Positions 21,362 through 32,000 of a stretch of 64,000 nt of DNA are shown here, in pieces. Made by a program: the position numbers and the translations under genes. A model generated the notes under the pieces. It was not told the origin of the DNA. It was given only the letters and a program-made list of their open reading frames with translations, and searched no databases. Location of the stretch: contig NC_085139.1 in NCBI RefSeq assembly GCF_024139115.2, positions 101,976,158 to 102,040,157 on the forward strand. The letters run 5' to 3'. Source of the DNA: Armigeres subalbatus. Lineage: Eukaryota > Arthropoda > Insecta > Diptera > Culicidae. Within the stretch, counting starts at the first letter, position 1; each line of letters opens with the position of its first letter.

Positions 21362-23246
21362 AGGAATCCAAACTATACTTTGTTCAGAAATCCGAACTAA
21401 ATTCCATTTAGCAATTCGAATTGGATCCCGTTGAGGAATCCATCAAGGAATTCTCAATGGATTTCGTCCAGAAATTCGAACTAGACTCCATTCATAAATC
21501 CGAATTGGATTCCGTTCAGTAATTCGGACAGGATTCGGTTCAGGAATCCGAAGTAGATAATATTCAGGAATCCGAGCTAGATTCCCTTAAGGAATCCGAA
21601 CTGGATTCCGTTCAGGAATCCACACTGAATTCCATTCAGGAATACAAACTGGATTCCGTTGAGGAATCCAAACTGGATTCCGTTGAGGAATCCAAACTGG
21701 ATTCCGTTGAGGAATCCAAACCGCATTTCGTTGAGGAATTCAAACCGCATTTCGTTGAGGAATCCAAACCGGATTCCGTTCAGATATTCAAACCGGATTC
21801 CGTTCAGGAATCCAAACCGGATTCCGTTCAGGAATCCAAACCGGATTCCGTTCAGGATTTCAAACTGGATTCCGTTCAGTAATCCGAACTGTATTCCGGT
21901 CAGGAATCCAAACTGGATTCCGTTCAAGAATCCGAACCGGATTCCGTTGAGGAATCCAAACCGGATTCCGTTGAGGAATCCAAACCGGATTCCGTTGAGG
22001 AAGCCAAACCGGTTTCCGTTGAGAAATCCAAACCGGATTCCGTTGAGGAATCCAAACCAGGTTCTGTTCAGGAATCCAAACTGGATTCCGTTGAGGAATC
22101 CAAACTGGATTCCGATCAGGAATCCAAACCGGATTGCGTTCAGGAATCCAAACCGGATTCCGTTTAGGAATCCAAACTGGATTCCGTTTAGGAATCCAAA
22201 CTGGATTCCGTTTAGGAATCCAAACTGGATTCCGTTTAGGAATCCAAACTGGATTCCGTTTAGGAATCCAAACTGGATTCCGTTTAGGAATCCAAACTGG
22301 ATTCCGTTCAGGAATCCAAACTGGATTACGTTCAAGAATCCAAACTGGATTCCGTTCAGGAATCCGAACTAGATTACATTCAGGAATCCAAACTGCATTT
22401 CGTTCAGGACTCCAAACTGGATTCCGTTCAGGATTTTAAACTGGATGCCGTTGAGTAATCCGAACTGTATTCCGGTCATGAATCCAAACTGAATTCCGTT
22501 CAGGAATTCAAACTGGATTCCGGTCAGAAATACAAACTGGATTCCGGTCAGGAATCCAAACTGGATTCCGTTCAGGAATCTGAACTGGATTCCGTTCAGG
22601 AATCCGAACTGGATTTCGTTCAGGAATCCTAACTGGATTCCGTTAAGGAATCCGAACTGGTATCCGTTCAAGACTCCAAACTGGATGCCGTTCAGGAATC
22701 CGAACTGGATTCCGTTTAGGAATCCGAACTAGATTCCGTTCAGGAATCCAAACTGGATTCCGTTCAGGAATCTGAACTGGATGTCGTTCAGGAATCCAAA
22801 CTGGATTCCGTTCAGGAATCTGAACTGGATTCCGTTCAGGAATCCAAACGGGATTTCGTTCAGGAATTCAAAATGGATTCCGGTCAGGAATCTAAACTGG
22901 ATTCCGGTCAGGAATCTAAACTGGATTCCGGTCAGGAATCTAAACTGGATTCCGTTCAGGAATCCGAACTGGATTCCGTTCAGGAATCCGAACTGGATTC
23001 CGTTCAGGAATCCTGACTGGATTCCGTTCAGGAATCTGGACTGGATTCCGTTCAGTAATCCAAACTGGATTTCGGTCAGGAATCCAAACTGGATTCCGGT
23101 CAGGAATTCAAACTGGTTTCCAGTCAGGAATCCAAACTAGATTCCGTTCAGGAATCCAAACTGGATTCCGTTGAGGAATCCAAACTGGATTCCTTTTAGG
23201 ATTTCAAACTGGATTCCTTTCAGTAATCCGAACTGTATTCCTGGTC
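21362..23246 (+). repeat. 24-bp array block 1, forward
   Basis: Forward monomers, with degenerate copies at the left edge (21362-21580). The last 0.8 kb resembles block 3. Confidence 0.85.
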
Positions 23247-24346
23247 AGGAATCCAGTTCGGATTCCTGAACGGAATCCAGTTTGAAATCCTGAATCGAAT
23301 CCAGATTGGATTTCTAAACGGAATACTGTTTGGATTCCTGAACGGAATCTGGTTTGGATTCCTGAACGGAATCCGGTTTGGATTCCTGAACGGAATCCGG
23401 TTTGAATTCCTGAACAGAATATAGTATGGATTCCAGAACAGAATCCAGTTTAAATTCATGACCGGAATACAGTTCGGATTACTGAACGGAATCCAGTTTA
23501 AACGGAATTCAGTTTGGATTCCTGAACGGAATCCAGTTTGGATTACTAAACAGAATCCGGTTTGAATTCCTCAACGGAATCCGGTTTGGATTCCTCAGCG
23601 GAATCCAGTTTGGATTCCTTAACGAAATCCGGTTTGGATTCCCCAACGGAATCCGGTTTTGATTCCTGAACGGAATCCAGATTGGATTTCTAAACGGAAT
23701 CCTGTTTGGATTCCTTAACGGAATCCAATTTGGATTCCTGAACAGAATCCGGTTTGGATTCCTGAACGGAATCCGGTTTGGATTCCTGAACGGAATCCGG
23801 TTTGGATTCCTGAACGGAATCCGGTTTGGATTCCTGAACGGAATCCGGTTTGGATTCCTCAACGGAATCCGGTTTGGATTCCTCAACGGAATCCGGTTTG
23901 GATTCCTCAACGGAATCCGGTTTGGATTCCTCAACGGAATCCGGTTTGGATTCCTCAACGGAATCCGGTTTGGATTCCTCAACGGAATCCGGTTTGGATT
24001 CCTCAACGGAATCCGGTTTGGATTCCTCAACGGAATCCGGTTTGGATTCCTGAACGGAATCCAGTTTGGATTCCTGGACAGAATCCAGTTCGGATTCCTG
24101 AACGGAATCCAGTTCGGATTCCTGAAAGGAATATAGTTTGGATTCCTGACCGGAATACAGTTTGGATTACTGAACGGAATCCAGTTTGAAATCCTGAACG
24201 GAATCCAGATTGGATTCCTCAACGAAATCCGGTTTGGATTCCTGCACGGAATCCGGTTTGGATTCCTGAACGGAAACCGGTTTGGATACCTGAACGGAAT
24301 CCGGTTTATATTCCAGAACAGAATCCAGTTTGGATTCCCGAATATA
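23247..24346 (-). repeat. 24-bp array block 2, inverted
   Basis: Reverse-complement monomers (GGAATCCGGTTTGGATTCCT). A run of near-identical copies with the CTCAAC variant lies at 23850-24040. Confidence 0.85.
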
Positions 24347-25654
24347 CAAATCCAAACTGGATTCCGTTCAGGACTTCAAACTGGATTCCGTTCAGGAATC
24401 CGAACTGGATTCCGTTCAGAAATCCAAACTGGATTCCGTTCAGGCATCAAAACCGGATTCCGTTGGGGAATCCAAACCGGATTTCGTTGAGGAATCCAAT
24501 CTGGATTCCGTTCAGGATTTCAAACTGGATTCCGTTCAGTAATCCAAACTGTATTCCGGTCAGGAATCCAAACTGGATTCCGTTTAGGAATTCGAACTGG
24601 ATTCCGTTCAGGAATCCAAACTGGATTCCGTTGAGGAATACAAACTGGATTCCGTTGAGGAATCCAAACTGGATTCCGTTGAGGAATCCAAACTGGATTC
24701 CGTTCAGGAATCCAAACTGGATTCCGTTCAGGAATCTAAACAGGATTCCGATCAGGAATCCAAACAGGATTCCGTTCAGGAATCCAAACTGGATTCTGTT
24801 CAGGAATCCAAACTGGATTCCGTTCAAGAATCCAAACTGGATTCCGTTCAGGAATCCAAACTGCATTTCGTTCAGGACTCCAAACTGCATTTCGTTCAGG
24901 ACTCCAAACTGGATTCCGTTCAGGATTTTAAACTGGATTCCGTTGAGTAATCCGGACTGTATTCCGGTCATGAATCCAAACTGAATTCCGTTCAGGAATT
25001 TAAACTGGATTCCGGTCAGGAATCTAAACTGGATTCCGGTCAGAAATACAAACTGGATTCCGGTCAGGAATCCAAACTGGATTCCGTTCAGGAATCTGAA
25101 CTGGATTCCGTTCAGGAATCCGAACTGGATTTCGTTCAGGAATCCTAACTGGATTCCGTTCAGGAATCCGAACTGGTTTCCGTTCAGGAATCCACACTGG
25201 TTTCCGTTCAGGAATCCGAACTGGATTCCGTTTAGGAATCCGAACTAGATTCCGTTCAGGAATCCCAACTGGATTCCGTTCAGGAATTTGAACTGGATGT
25301 CGTTCAGGAATCCAAACTGGATTCCGTTCAGGAATCTGAACTGGATTCCGTTCAGGAATCCAAACGGGATTTCGTTCAGGAATTCAAACTGGATTCCGGT
25401 CAGGAATCTAAACTGGATTCCGGTCAGGAATCTAAACTGGATTCCGGTCAGGAATCTAAACTGGATTCCGTTCAGGAATCCGAACTGGATTCCGTTCAGG
25501 AATCCAAACTGGATTCCGGTCAGGAATCCAAACTGGATTCCGGTCAGAAATCCTAACTGGATTCCTTTGAGGATTTCAAACTGGATTCCGTTCAGTAATC
25601 CAAACTGTATTCCAGGTCAGGAATCCAAACTATATTCCGTTCAGGAATCCGAAT
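24347..25654 (+). repeat. 24-bp array block 3, forward
   Basis: Forward monomers. Distinctive variants (GGATGTCGTTCAGGAATCC at 25295 and at 22779) match block 1 with an offset near 2,516 bp. Confidence 0.85.
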
Positions 25655-26971
25655 CCAGTTCGGATTCCTGAACGGAATCCAGTTTGAAATCCTGAACGGA
25701 ATCCAGATTGGATTTCTAAACGGAATCCTGTTTGGATTCCTGAACGGAATCCGGTTTGGATTCCTGAACGGAATCCTGTTTGGATTCCTGAACGGAATCC
25801 GGTTTGAATTCCTGAACGGAATATAGTATGGATTCCGGAACAGAATCCAGTTTGGATTCCTGAACGGAATCCAGTTTGGATTCATGACCGGAATACAGTT
25901 CGGATTACTGAACGGAATCCAGTTTAAACGGAATTCAGTTTGTATTCCTGAACGGAATCCAGTTTGGATTCCTGAACGGAATCCAGTTTGGATTACTGAA
26001 CAGAATCCGGTTTGAATTCCTCAACGGAATCCGGTTTGGATTCCTCAACGGAATCCAGTTTGGATTCCTCAACGAAATCCGGTTTGTATTCCCCAACGGA
26101 ATACGGTTTTGATTCCTGAACGGAATCCAGATTGGATTTCTAAACGGAATCCTGTTTGGATTCCTGAACGGAATCCTGTTTGGATTCCTTAGCGGAATCC
26201 AATTTGAATTCCTGAACGGAATCCGGTTTGGATTCCTGAACGGAATCCGGTTTGGATTCCTCAACGGAATCTGGTTTGGATTCCTCAACGGAATTCGGTT
26301 TGGATTCCTGAACAGAATCCGGTTTGGATTCCTGAACGGAATCCGGTTTGGATTTCTCAACGGAATCCGGTTTGGATTCCTGAACGGAATCCAGTTTGGA
26401 TTCCTGGACAGAATCCAGTTCGGATTCCTGAACGGAATCCAGTTCGGATTCCTGAAAGGAATATAGTTTGGATTCCTGACCGGAATACAGTTTGGATTAC
26501 TGAACGGAATCCAGTTTGAAATCCTGAACGGAATCCAGATTGGATTTCTATACGAAATCCTGTTTGGATTCCTGCACGGAATCCGGTTTGGATTCCTGAA
26601 CGGAATCCGGTTTGGATTCCTGAACGGAATCCTGTTTGGATTCCTGAACGGAATCCGGTTTGGATTCTTCAACGGAATCCGGTTTGGATTCCCAACGGAA
26701 ACCGGTTTGGATTCCTGAACGGAATCGGGTTTGGATTCCTAAACGGAACCCGGTTTGGATTCCTCAACGGAATCCGGTTTATATTCCTGAACAGAATCCG
26801 GTTTGGATTCCTCAACAGAATCCGGTTTGGATTCCTCAACGGAATCCGGTTTGGATTCTTCAACGGAATCCGGTTTGGATTCCCAACGGAATCCGGTTCG
26901 GATTTCTGAACGGAATCCAGTTTGGATTCCTGTACGGAATCTAGTTCGAATTCCTGAACGGAATCTAGTTT
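25655..26971 (-). repeat. 24-bp array block 4, inverted
   Basis: Reverse monomers. The distinctive AACGGAATTCAGTTTG at 25927 matches 23501 in block 2, offset 2,426 bp. Confidence 0.85.
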
Positions 26972-27118
26972 CCCCGGATTCCGTTGGGGAATCCAAACCG
27001 GATTTCGTTGAGGAATCCAAACTTGATTCCGTTGAGGAATCCAAACCGGATTCCGTTCAGGTATCCAAACTGAATTCCATTCAGAAATATGAACTGCATT
27101 ACGTTGAGGAATCCGAAA
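26972..27118 (+). repeat. 24-bp array block 5, forward, decaying
   Basis: About six forward monomers, the last ones diverged, before unique DNA and the tRNA gene. Confidence 0.8.
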
Positions 27119-27190
27119 TGAAAAAACAAATCGGAAGACATTTTGCTCAAAATTCGAATTAAGTTTGGAAAAAAATTCATTGAGCTACCT

Positions 27191-27196
27191 AAAAAA
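27191..27196 (-). terminator. RNA polymerase III terminator of tRNA-Gln
   Basis: Six A residues on the plus strand give a T6 run on the minus strand, 8 bp after the 3' end of the tRNA. This is the usual Pol III stop signal. Confidence 0.8.
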
Positions 27197-27204
27197 TATC
27201 ACCA

Positions 27205-27275
27205 GGTTCCACCGAGATTTGAACTCGGATCGTTGGATTCAGAGTCCAAAGTGCTAACCATTACACCATGGAACC
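27205..27275 (-). tRNA. tRNA-Gln (anticodon CTG)
   Basis: On the minus strand the 71-nt gene begins GGTTCCATGGTGTAATGG and ends TCTCGGTGGAACC. The acceptor stem GGTTCCA/TGGAACC pairs fully. The anticodon stem is TTGGA/TCCAA with loop CTCTGAA, giving anticodon CTG (plus-strand CAG at 27240-27242), which reads CAG codons for glutamine. The T-loop GTTCAAAT in the internal B box is intact, and the A-box region TGGTGTAATGGTTAGC is normal. CCA is not encoded, as usual in eukaryotes. The anticodon stem is A-U closed (TTTGGA..TCCAAC) where many eukaryotic tRNA-Gln genes have CTGGA..TCCAGC, a compensated change. It appears functional. It lies 87 bp beyond the end of the 24-bp array. Confidence 0.95.
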
Positions 27276-29062
27276 CACATGTTGCCTTGCTTTGCTATCC
27301 GCTGAACATGCTTCGGTTTTTCTTACGTCTGGTCGCCACCCAGTCTCAATGGAACCAAAAACCATTCTCTGATCCGTCGAGAAAATTATCTCATCATGGC
27401 TATACGCCACCAACCAACCAGCTGCCCGGCTACGGTCGTTGCCAAAAAATAAATTTCGTTTGTGGCACATCGCGATGTTCGTGACAATATAAGAGACACA
27501 GCAGTCAGCGGCCGCCACGATAAATTGGAACAGAGGGAGTCACTTTCACGTGTGCGGTGGACCCTTGCTGCCTTGCCTGATGATTATCAATTCTCTTCGC
27601 ATCGCAAGCTGTTGAAGATGGCAACGTTGACAGGACGATTACGATTACGAAAGGGCCACATGTAAACAATTGCCACTTCTATTACTCTTACGGGCGGACA
27701 TCGTTTGCAAGCCAAGATGCCAAGCTTCGTGTCTTTTTCGAATAACTTGTACTCAAATACAAACGATTTTTTTCGTCATGTGTCTTTTAATTTCGTTGAT
27801 TGATCGACGCAAATTTATGTTTTAAATCAACTCTTCACTTGATTGAACATGAATTTCGTTCAAAAGCGACTTTGTATAAATTAGCTCAATGGCCAATCCA
27901 CGAATGACTGCACCACTTGATTTTGAGCCAAGTTTGTTTGAGTTTTTCGCACCCGGTTTGTGGCCCGTTTCAATCGGTCCAGCAGCCGGGTCCAAATCCA
28001 CTAACGTATTTTCCGTGACAAATCGAGCGAACAACCGTCTTCCCGCGCTCGATTGCACTTGGCTTCCCAAGCGGGCCCGAATCTGCGGGGGCAGTCTAAG
28101 AATAACACTCGGCCGCCAAGATTTCCAACCGAAAGTGCACTTTTCCCCCCGAACGGTGACGGACGACATGTGTACTGTAGCGAGAAAATGGAGACAAAAA
28201 CAAAACGACAACCGGCGGACTTACTTTCCCATTTGGATGGCGGTGAATTTTCCTCACATTGAATGCATTTTTCCTGTTCAACGCCGGCCGACAGTTTTCG
28301 GAAAATTTCTCCCAGGGCGTGTGGGTGGATGCAAACATTTATTAATTGTTTGGATCAGCATCGTCGACGACGGTGACTTCGTCATTTGCCACGTTTCCAC
28401 GGTTTCCTAAATTTAGCCTCCCCGACAATAACCATTTCCCATCGACGTCGTCCAATGATCTTCATCGCCGTTGGAGATCAGATTTGATTCCAAATCTAGT
28501 CGTTGAAATCTTCGCGGAACACTTCGCCATCCATTTGATCGTCTCCCGTCCCGTCACGTGACCGAGAATGAGACGTGGTGGAGATCGTCGTCGTCGACGC
28601 GAGCGGACATGTTGATCGTCACATTAATTAATTGAATGTGATAAAATCGTATTCAATTGACTTCGTTGAGCTGTCGTCATCATAACGCCGTTCCTGTCAG
28701 TTGTGGTGGTTGTGGTGATTCAATTCACAAGAAATATGTTTGAGGAATGTGTTTGTACAAATTGTTGGCAGACTTTTTCGGTCGACCCACGATGATTGAA
28801 AATCACTTTTGTTCGAAAGATAAACTCTACTGTCAGTTCGAATTCGAGCGCTAGGTGGATAAAGTGAGGGCTATGAAATTGATTGTTGTTGTCGTGGCGA
28901 CTTATGAAAGCCATATGACGATCGCACTTCATTAATCAACCCTCAACATAATTCAGAAGGAATTTTGAGTAGCGCTCTGAAGAGATCCTCAACAAGCTTC
29001 TAGAGCTTCAAAAATTCCTAGAGAGGATCTCAGTAGACTCGTTTTTGAAGAATAAGCCAATA
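27276..29062. other. Unique noncoding DNA between tRNA and 23-bp array
   Basis: The region 27880-28600 has higher GC and many CpG-containing motifs (for example CGTCGTCGTCGACGCGAGCG near 28585). Open frames of up to 173 codons overlap on both strands and resemble nothing I know. Possible intergenic or regulatory DNA. No gene is called. Confidence 0.4.
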
Positions 29063-32000
29063 ACCTGAAGGGATTCTTCTGATTGGATTCTTGACGGAAT
29101 CCTGAAAGGGTTCTTGCCGGAATCCTGAAGGGATTCTTGACGGAATCCTGGAGGGATTCTTGACGGAATCCTGGAGGGATTCTTGACGGAATCCTGATGG
29201 GATTTTGGGCGGAATTCTGAAGAGATTCTTGACGGAATCCTGAAGGGATTCTTGACGGAATCCTGAAAGGATTCTTGACGGAATCCTGAAAGAATTCTTG
29301 GCGGAATCCTGAAAGGATTCTTGATGGAATCCTAATAGGATTCTTGACGGAATCCTGAAATTATTCTTGACGGAATCCTGAAGGGATTCTTAAAGGAATC
29401 CTGAAGGAATTCTTGATAGAATCCTGAAGAGATTCTTGACGGAATCCTGAACAGATTCTTGACGGAATCCTGAAGGGATTCTTGACGGCTTCCTGATGGA
29501 ATTCTTGACGGCTTCCTGATGGAATTCTTGACGGAACCCTGAAGGGATTCGTGAAGGAATCCTGAAGGAATTCTTGATGGAATCCTGAAGAGATTCTCGA
29601 CGGAATCATGAAGAGATTCTTGACGGAATCATGAAGGGATTCTTGACGGAATCCTGAAGGGATTCTCGTCAGAATCCTGAAGGGATTCTCGTCAGAATCC
29701 TGAAGGGATTTTTGTCAGAATCTTGAAGGAATTCTCCACGGAATCCTGAATGAATTCTCGTCAGAATCTTGAAGGGATTCTCGTCGGAATCCTGAAGGGA
29801 TTCTCGTCGGAATCCTGAAGGGATTCTCGCCGGAATCCTGAAGGGATTCTCGCCGGAATCCTGAAGGGATTCTCGTCGGAATCCTGAAGGGATTATCGTC
29901 AGAATCCTGAAGGGATTCTCCTCAGAATCCTGAAGGGATTCTCCTCAGAATGCTGAAGGGATTCTCCTCAGAATGTTGAAGGGATTCTCCTCAGAATCCT
30001 GAAGGGATTCTCCTCAGAATGCTGAAAGGATTCTCCTCAGAATCCTGAAGGGATTCTCCTCAGAATCCTGAAGGGATTCTCCTCTGAATCCTGAAGGGAT
30101 TCTCCTCAGAATCCTGAAGGGATTCCCCTCACAATCCTGAAGGCATTCTCCTCACAATCCTGAAGGGATTCTCCTCAGAATCCTGAAGGGATTCTTGACG
30201 AAATCCTGAAAGGTTTCTTGACGGAACCCTGAAGGAATTCTTGATGGAATCCTCAAGACATTCTTGACGTAATCCTGAAGGGATTCTTGACGGAATCCTG
30301 AAGGGATTCTCGTCAGAATCCTAAAGGGATTCTCGTCAGAATCCTGAGGGGGTTCTCCTCAGAATCCTGAAGGGATTCTCCTCAGAATCCTGAAGGGATT
30401 CTGCTCAGAATCCTGAAGGGATTCTCCTCAGAATCCTGAAGATATTTTCGACAAAATCCTGAACAGACTCTACAGAATCCTGAAGGGATTCCGACAGAAT
30501 TCAGAAGGCATTTTCGACAGCATCCAGAAGGGATTCTCGACAGCATCCTGAAGGGATTCTCGACAGCATCCTGAAGGGATTCTCGACATAATCCTGAAGG
30601 GATTCTCGACATAATCCTGAAGGGATTCTCGACATAATCCTGAAGGGATTCTCGACAGAGTCCTGAAGGGATTCTCGACAGAATCCTGAAGGGATTCTCG
30701 ACAGAATCCTGAAGGGATTCTCGACAGAATCCTACAGGGATTGTCGACAGAATCCTGAAGGGATTCTCGTCAGAATCCTGAAGGGATTCTCGTCAGAATC
30801 CTGAAGGGATTCTCGCCAGCATCCTGAAGGGATTTTCGTCAGAATGCTGAAGGGATTCTCGCCAGAATCCTGAAGGGATTCTCGACAGAATCCTGACGGG
30901 ATTCTCGTCAAAATCCTGAAGGGACTGTCGACAGAATTCTGGAAGGATTCTCGATAGAATCTTGACGGGATTCTCGACAGAATGCTGACGGGATTCTCGA
31001 CAGAATGCTGACGGAATTCTCGACAGAATCTTCAAGGGATTCTCGCCAGAATCCTGACGGGATTCTCGACAGAATCCTGAAGAGATTCTCGACAGATTTC
31101 TGAAGGGATTCTCGACAGAATCCTGAAGGGATTCTCGAAAGAATCGTGTAGGGATTCTCGACAGAATCCTGAAGGGATTCTCGACAGAATCCTGATGGGA
31201 TTCTCGTTAGAATCTTGAAGGGATTCTCGTCAGCATCCTGAAGGGATTCTCGTCAGAATCCTGAAGGGGTTCTCGTCAGAATCCTGAAGGGGTTCTCGTC
31301 AGAATCCTGAAGGGATTCTCGTAAGAATCCTGAAGGGATTCTCGTCAGAATCCTGAAGGGATTCTCGTCAGAATATTGAAGGGATTGTCTACAGAAACCT
31401 GAAGGGATTCTCGACAGAATCCTGAAGGGATTCTCGACAGAATCCTGAAGGGATTCTCGACAGCATCCTGAAGGGATTCTCGACAGAATCCTGAAGGGAT
31501 TCTCGACAGAATCCTGAAGGGATTCTCGACAGAATCCTGAAGGGATTCTCGACAGAATCCTGAAGGGATTCTCGACAGAATCCTGAAGGGATTCTCGACA
31601 GAATCCTGAAGGGATTCTCGACAGAATCCTGAAGGGATTCTCGACAGAATCCTGAAGGGATTCTCGACAGAATCCTGAAGGGATTCTCGACAGAATTCTC
31701 GACAGAATCCTCAAGGGATTACCGCCAGAATCCTGACGGGATTCTCGACAGAATCCTGAAGAGATTCTCGACAGATTCCTGAAGGATTCTCGACAGAATC
31801 CTGAAGGATTCTCGACAGAATCCTGAAGGATTCTCGACAGAATCCTGAAGGATTCTCGACAGAATCCTGAAGGATTCTCGACAGAATCCTGAAGGATTCT
31901 CGACAGAATCCTGAAGGTATCCTCTTTAGAATCCTGAAAGGATTCTCGACAGAATCCTGAAAGGATTCTCGACAGAATCCTGAAAGGATTCTCGACAGAA

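Larger units (their letters stand above)
21362..27118. repeat. 24-bp minisatellite in five alternating-orientation blocks
   Basis: The monomer is close to GGAATCCAAACTGGATTCCG plus TTCA, about 240 copies over 5.75 kb. Each monomer carries the inverted pair GGAATCC / GGATTCC around an AAACT loop. Orientation flips near 23246, 24347, 25655 and 26972. Common variants are GTTGA for GTTCA, GGTCA, and CCGG for CTGG. Because 24 is a multiple of 3, several frames stay open for hundreds of codons with an 8-residue repeat (RNPNWIPF on one strand, LNGIQFGF on the other). These are not credible genes. Confidence 0.93.

Noticed and set aside
21577..27044. Long open frames with 8-residue repeats on both strands
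   Set aside because: The 24-bp period is a multiple of 3, so several frames stay open by construction. They occur on both strands, track block orientation and lack any other coding sign.
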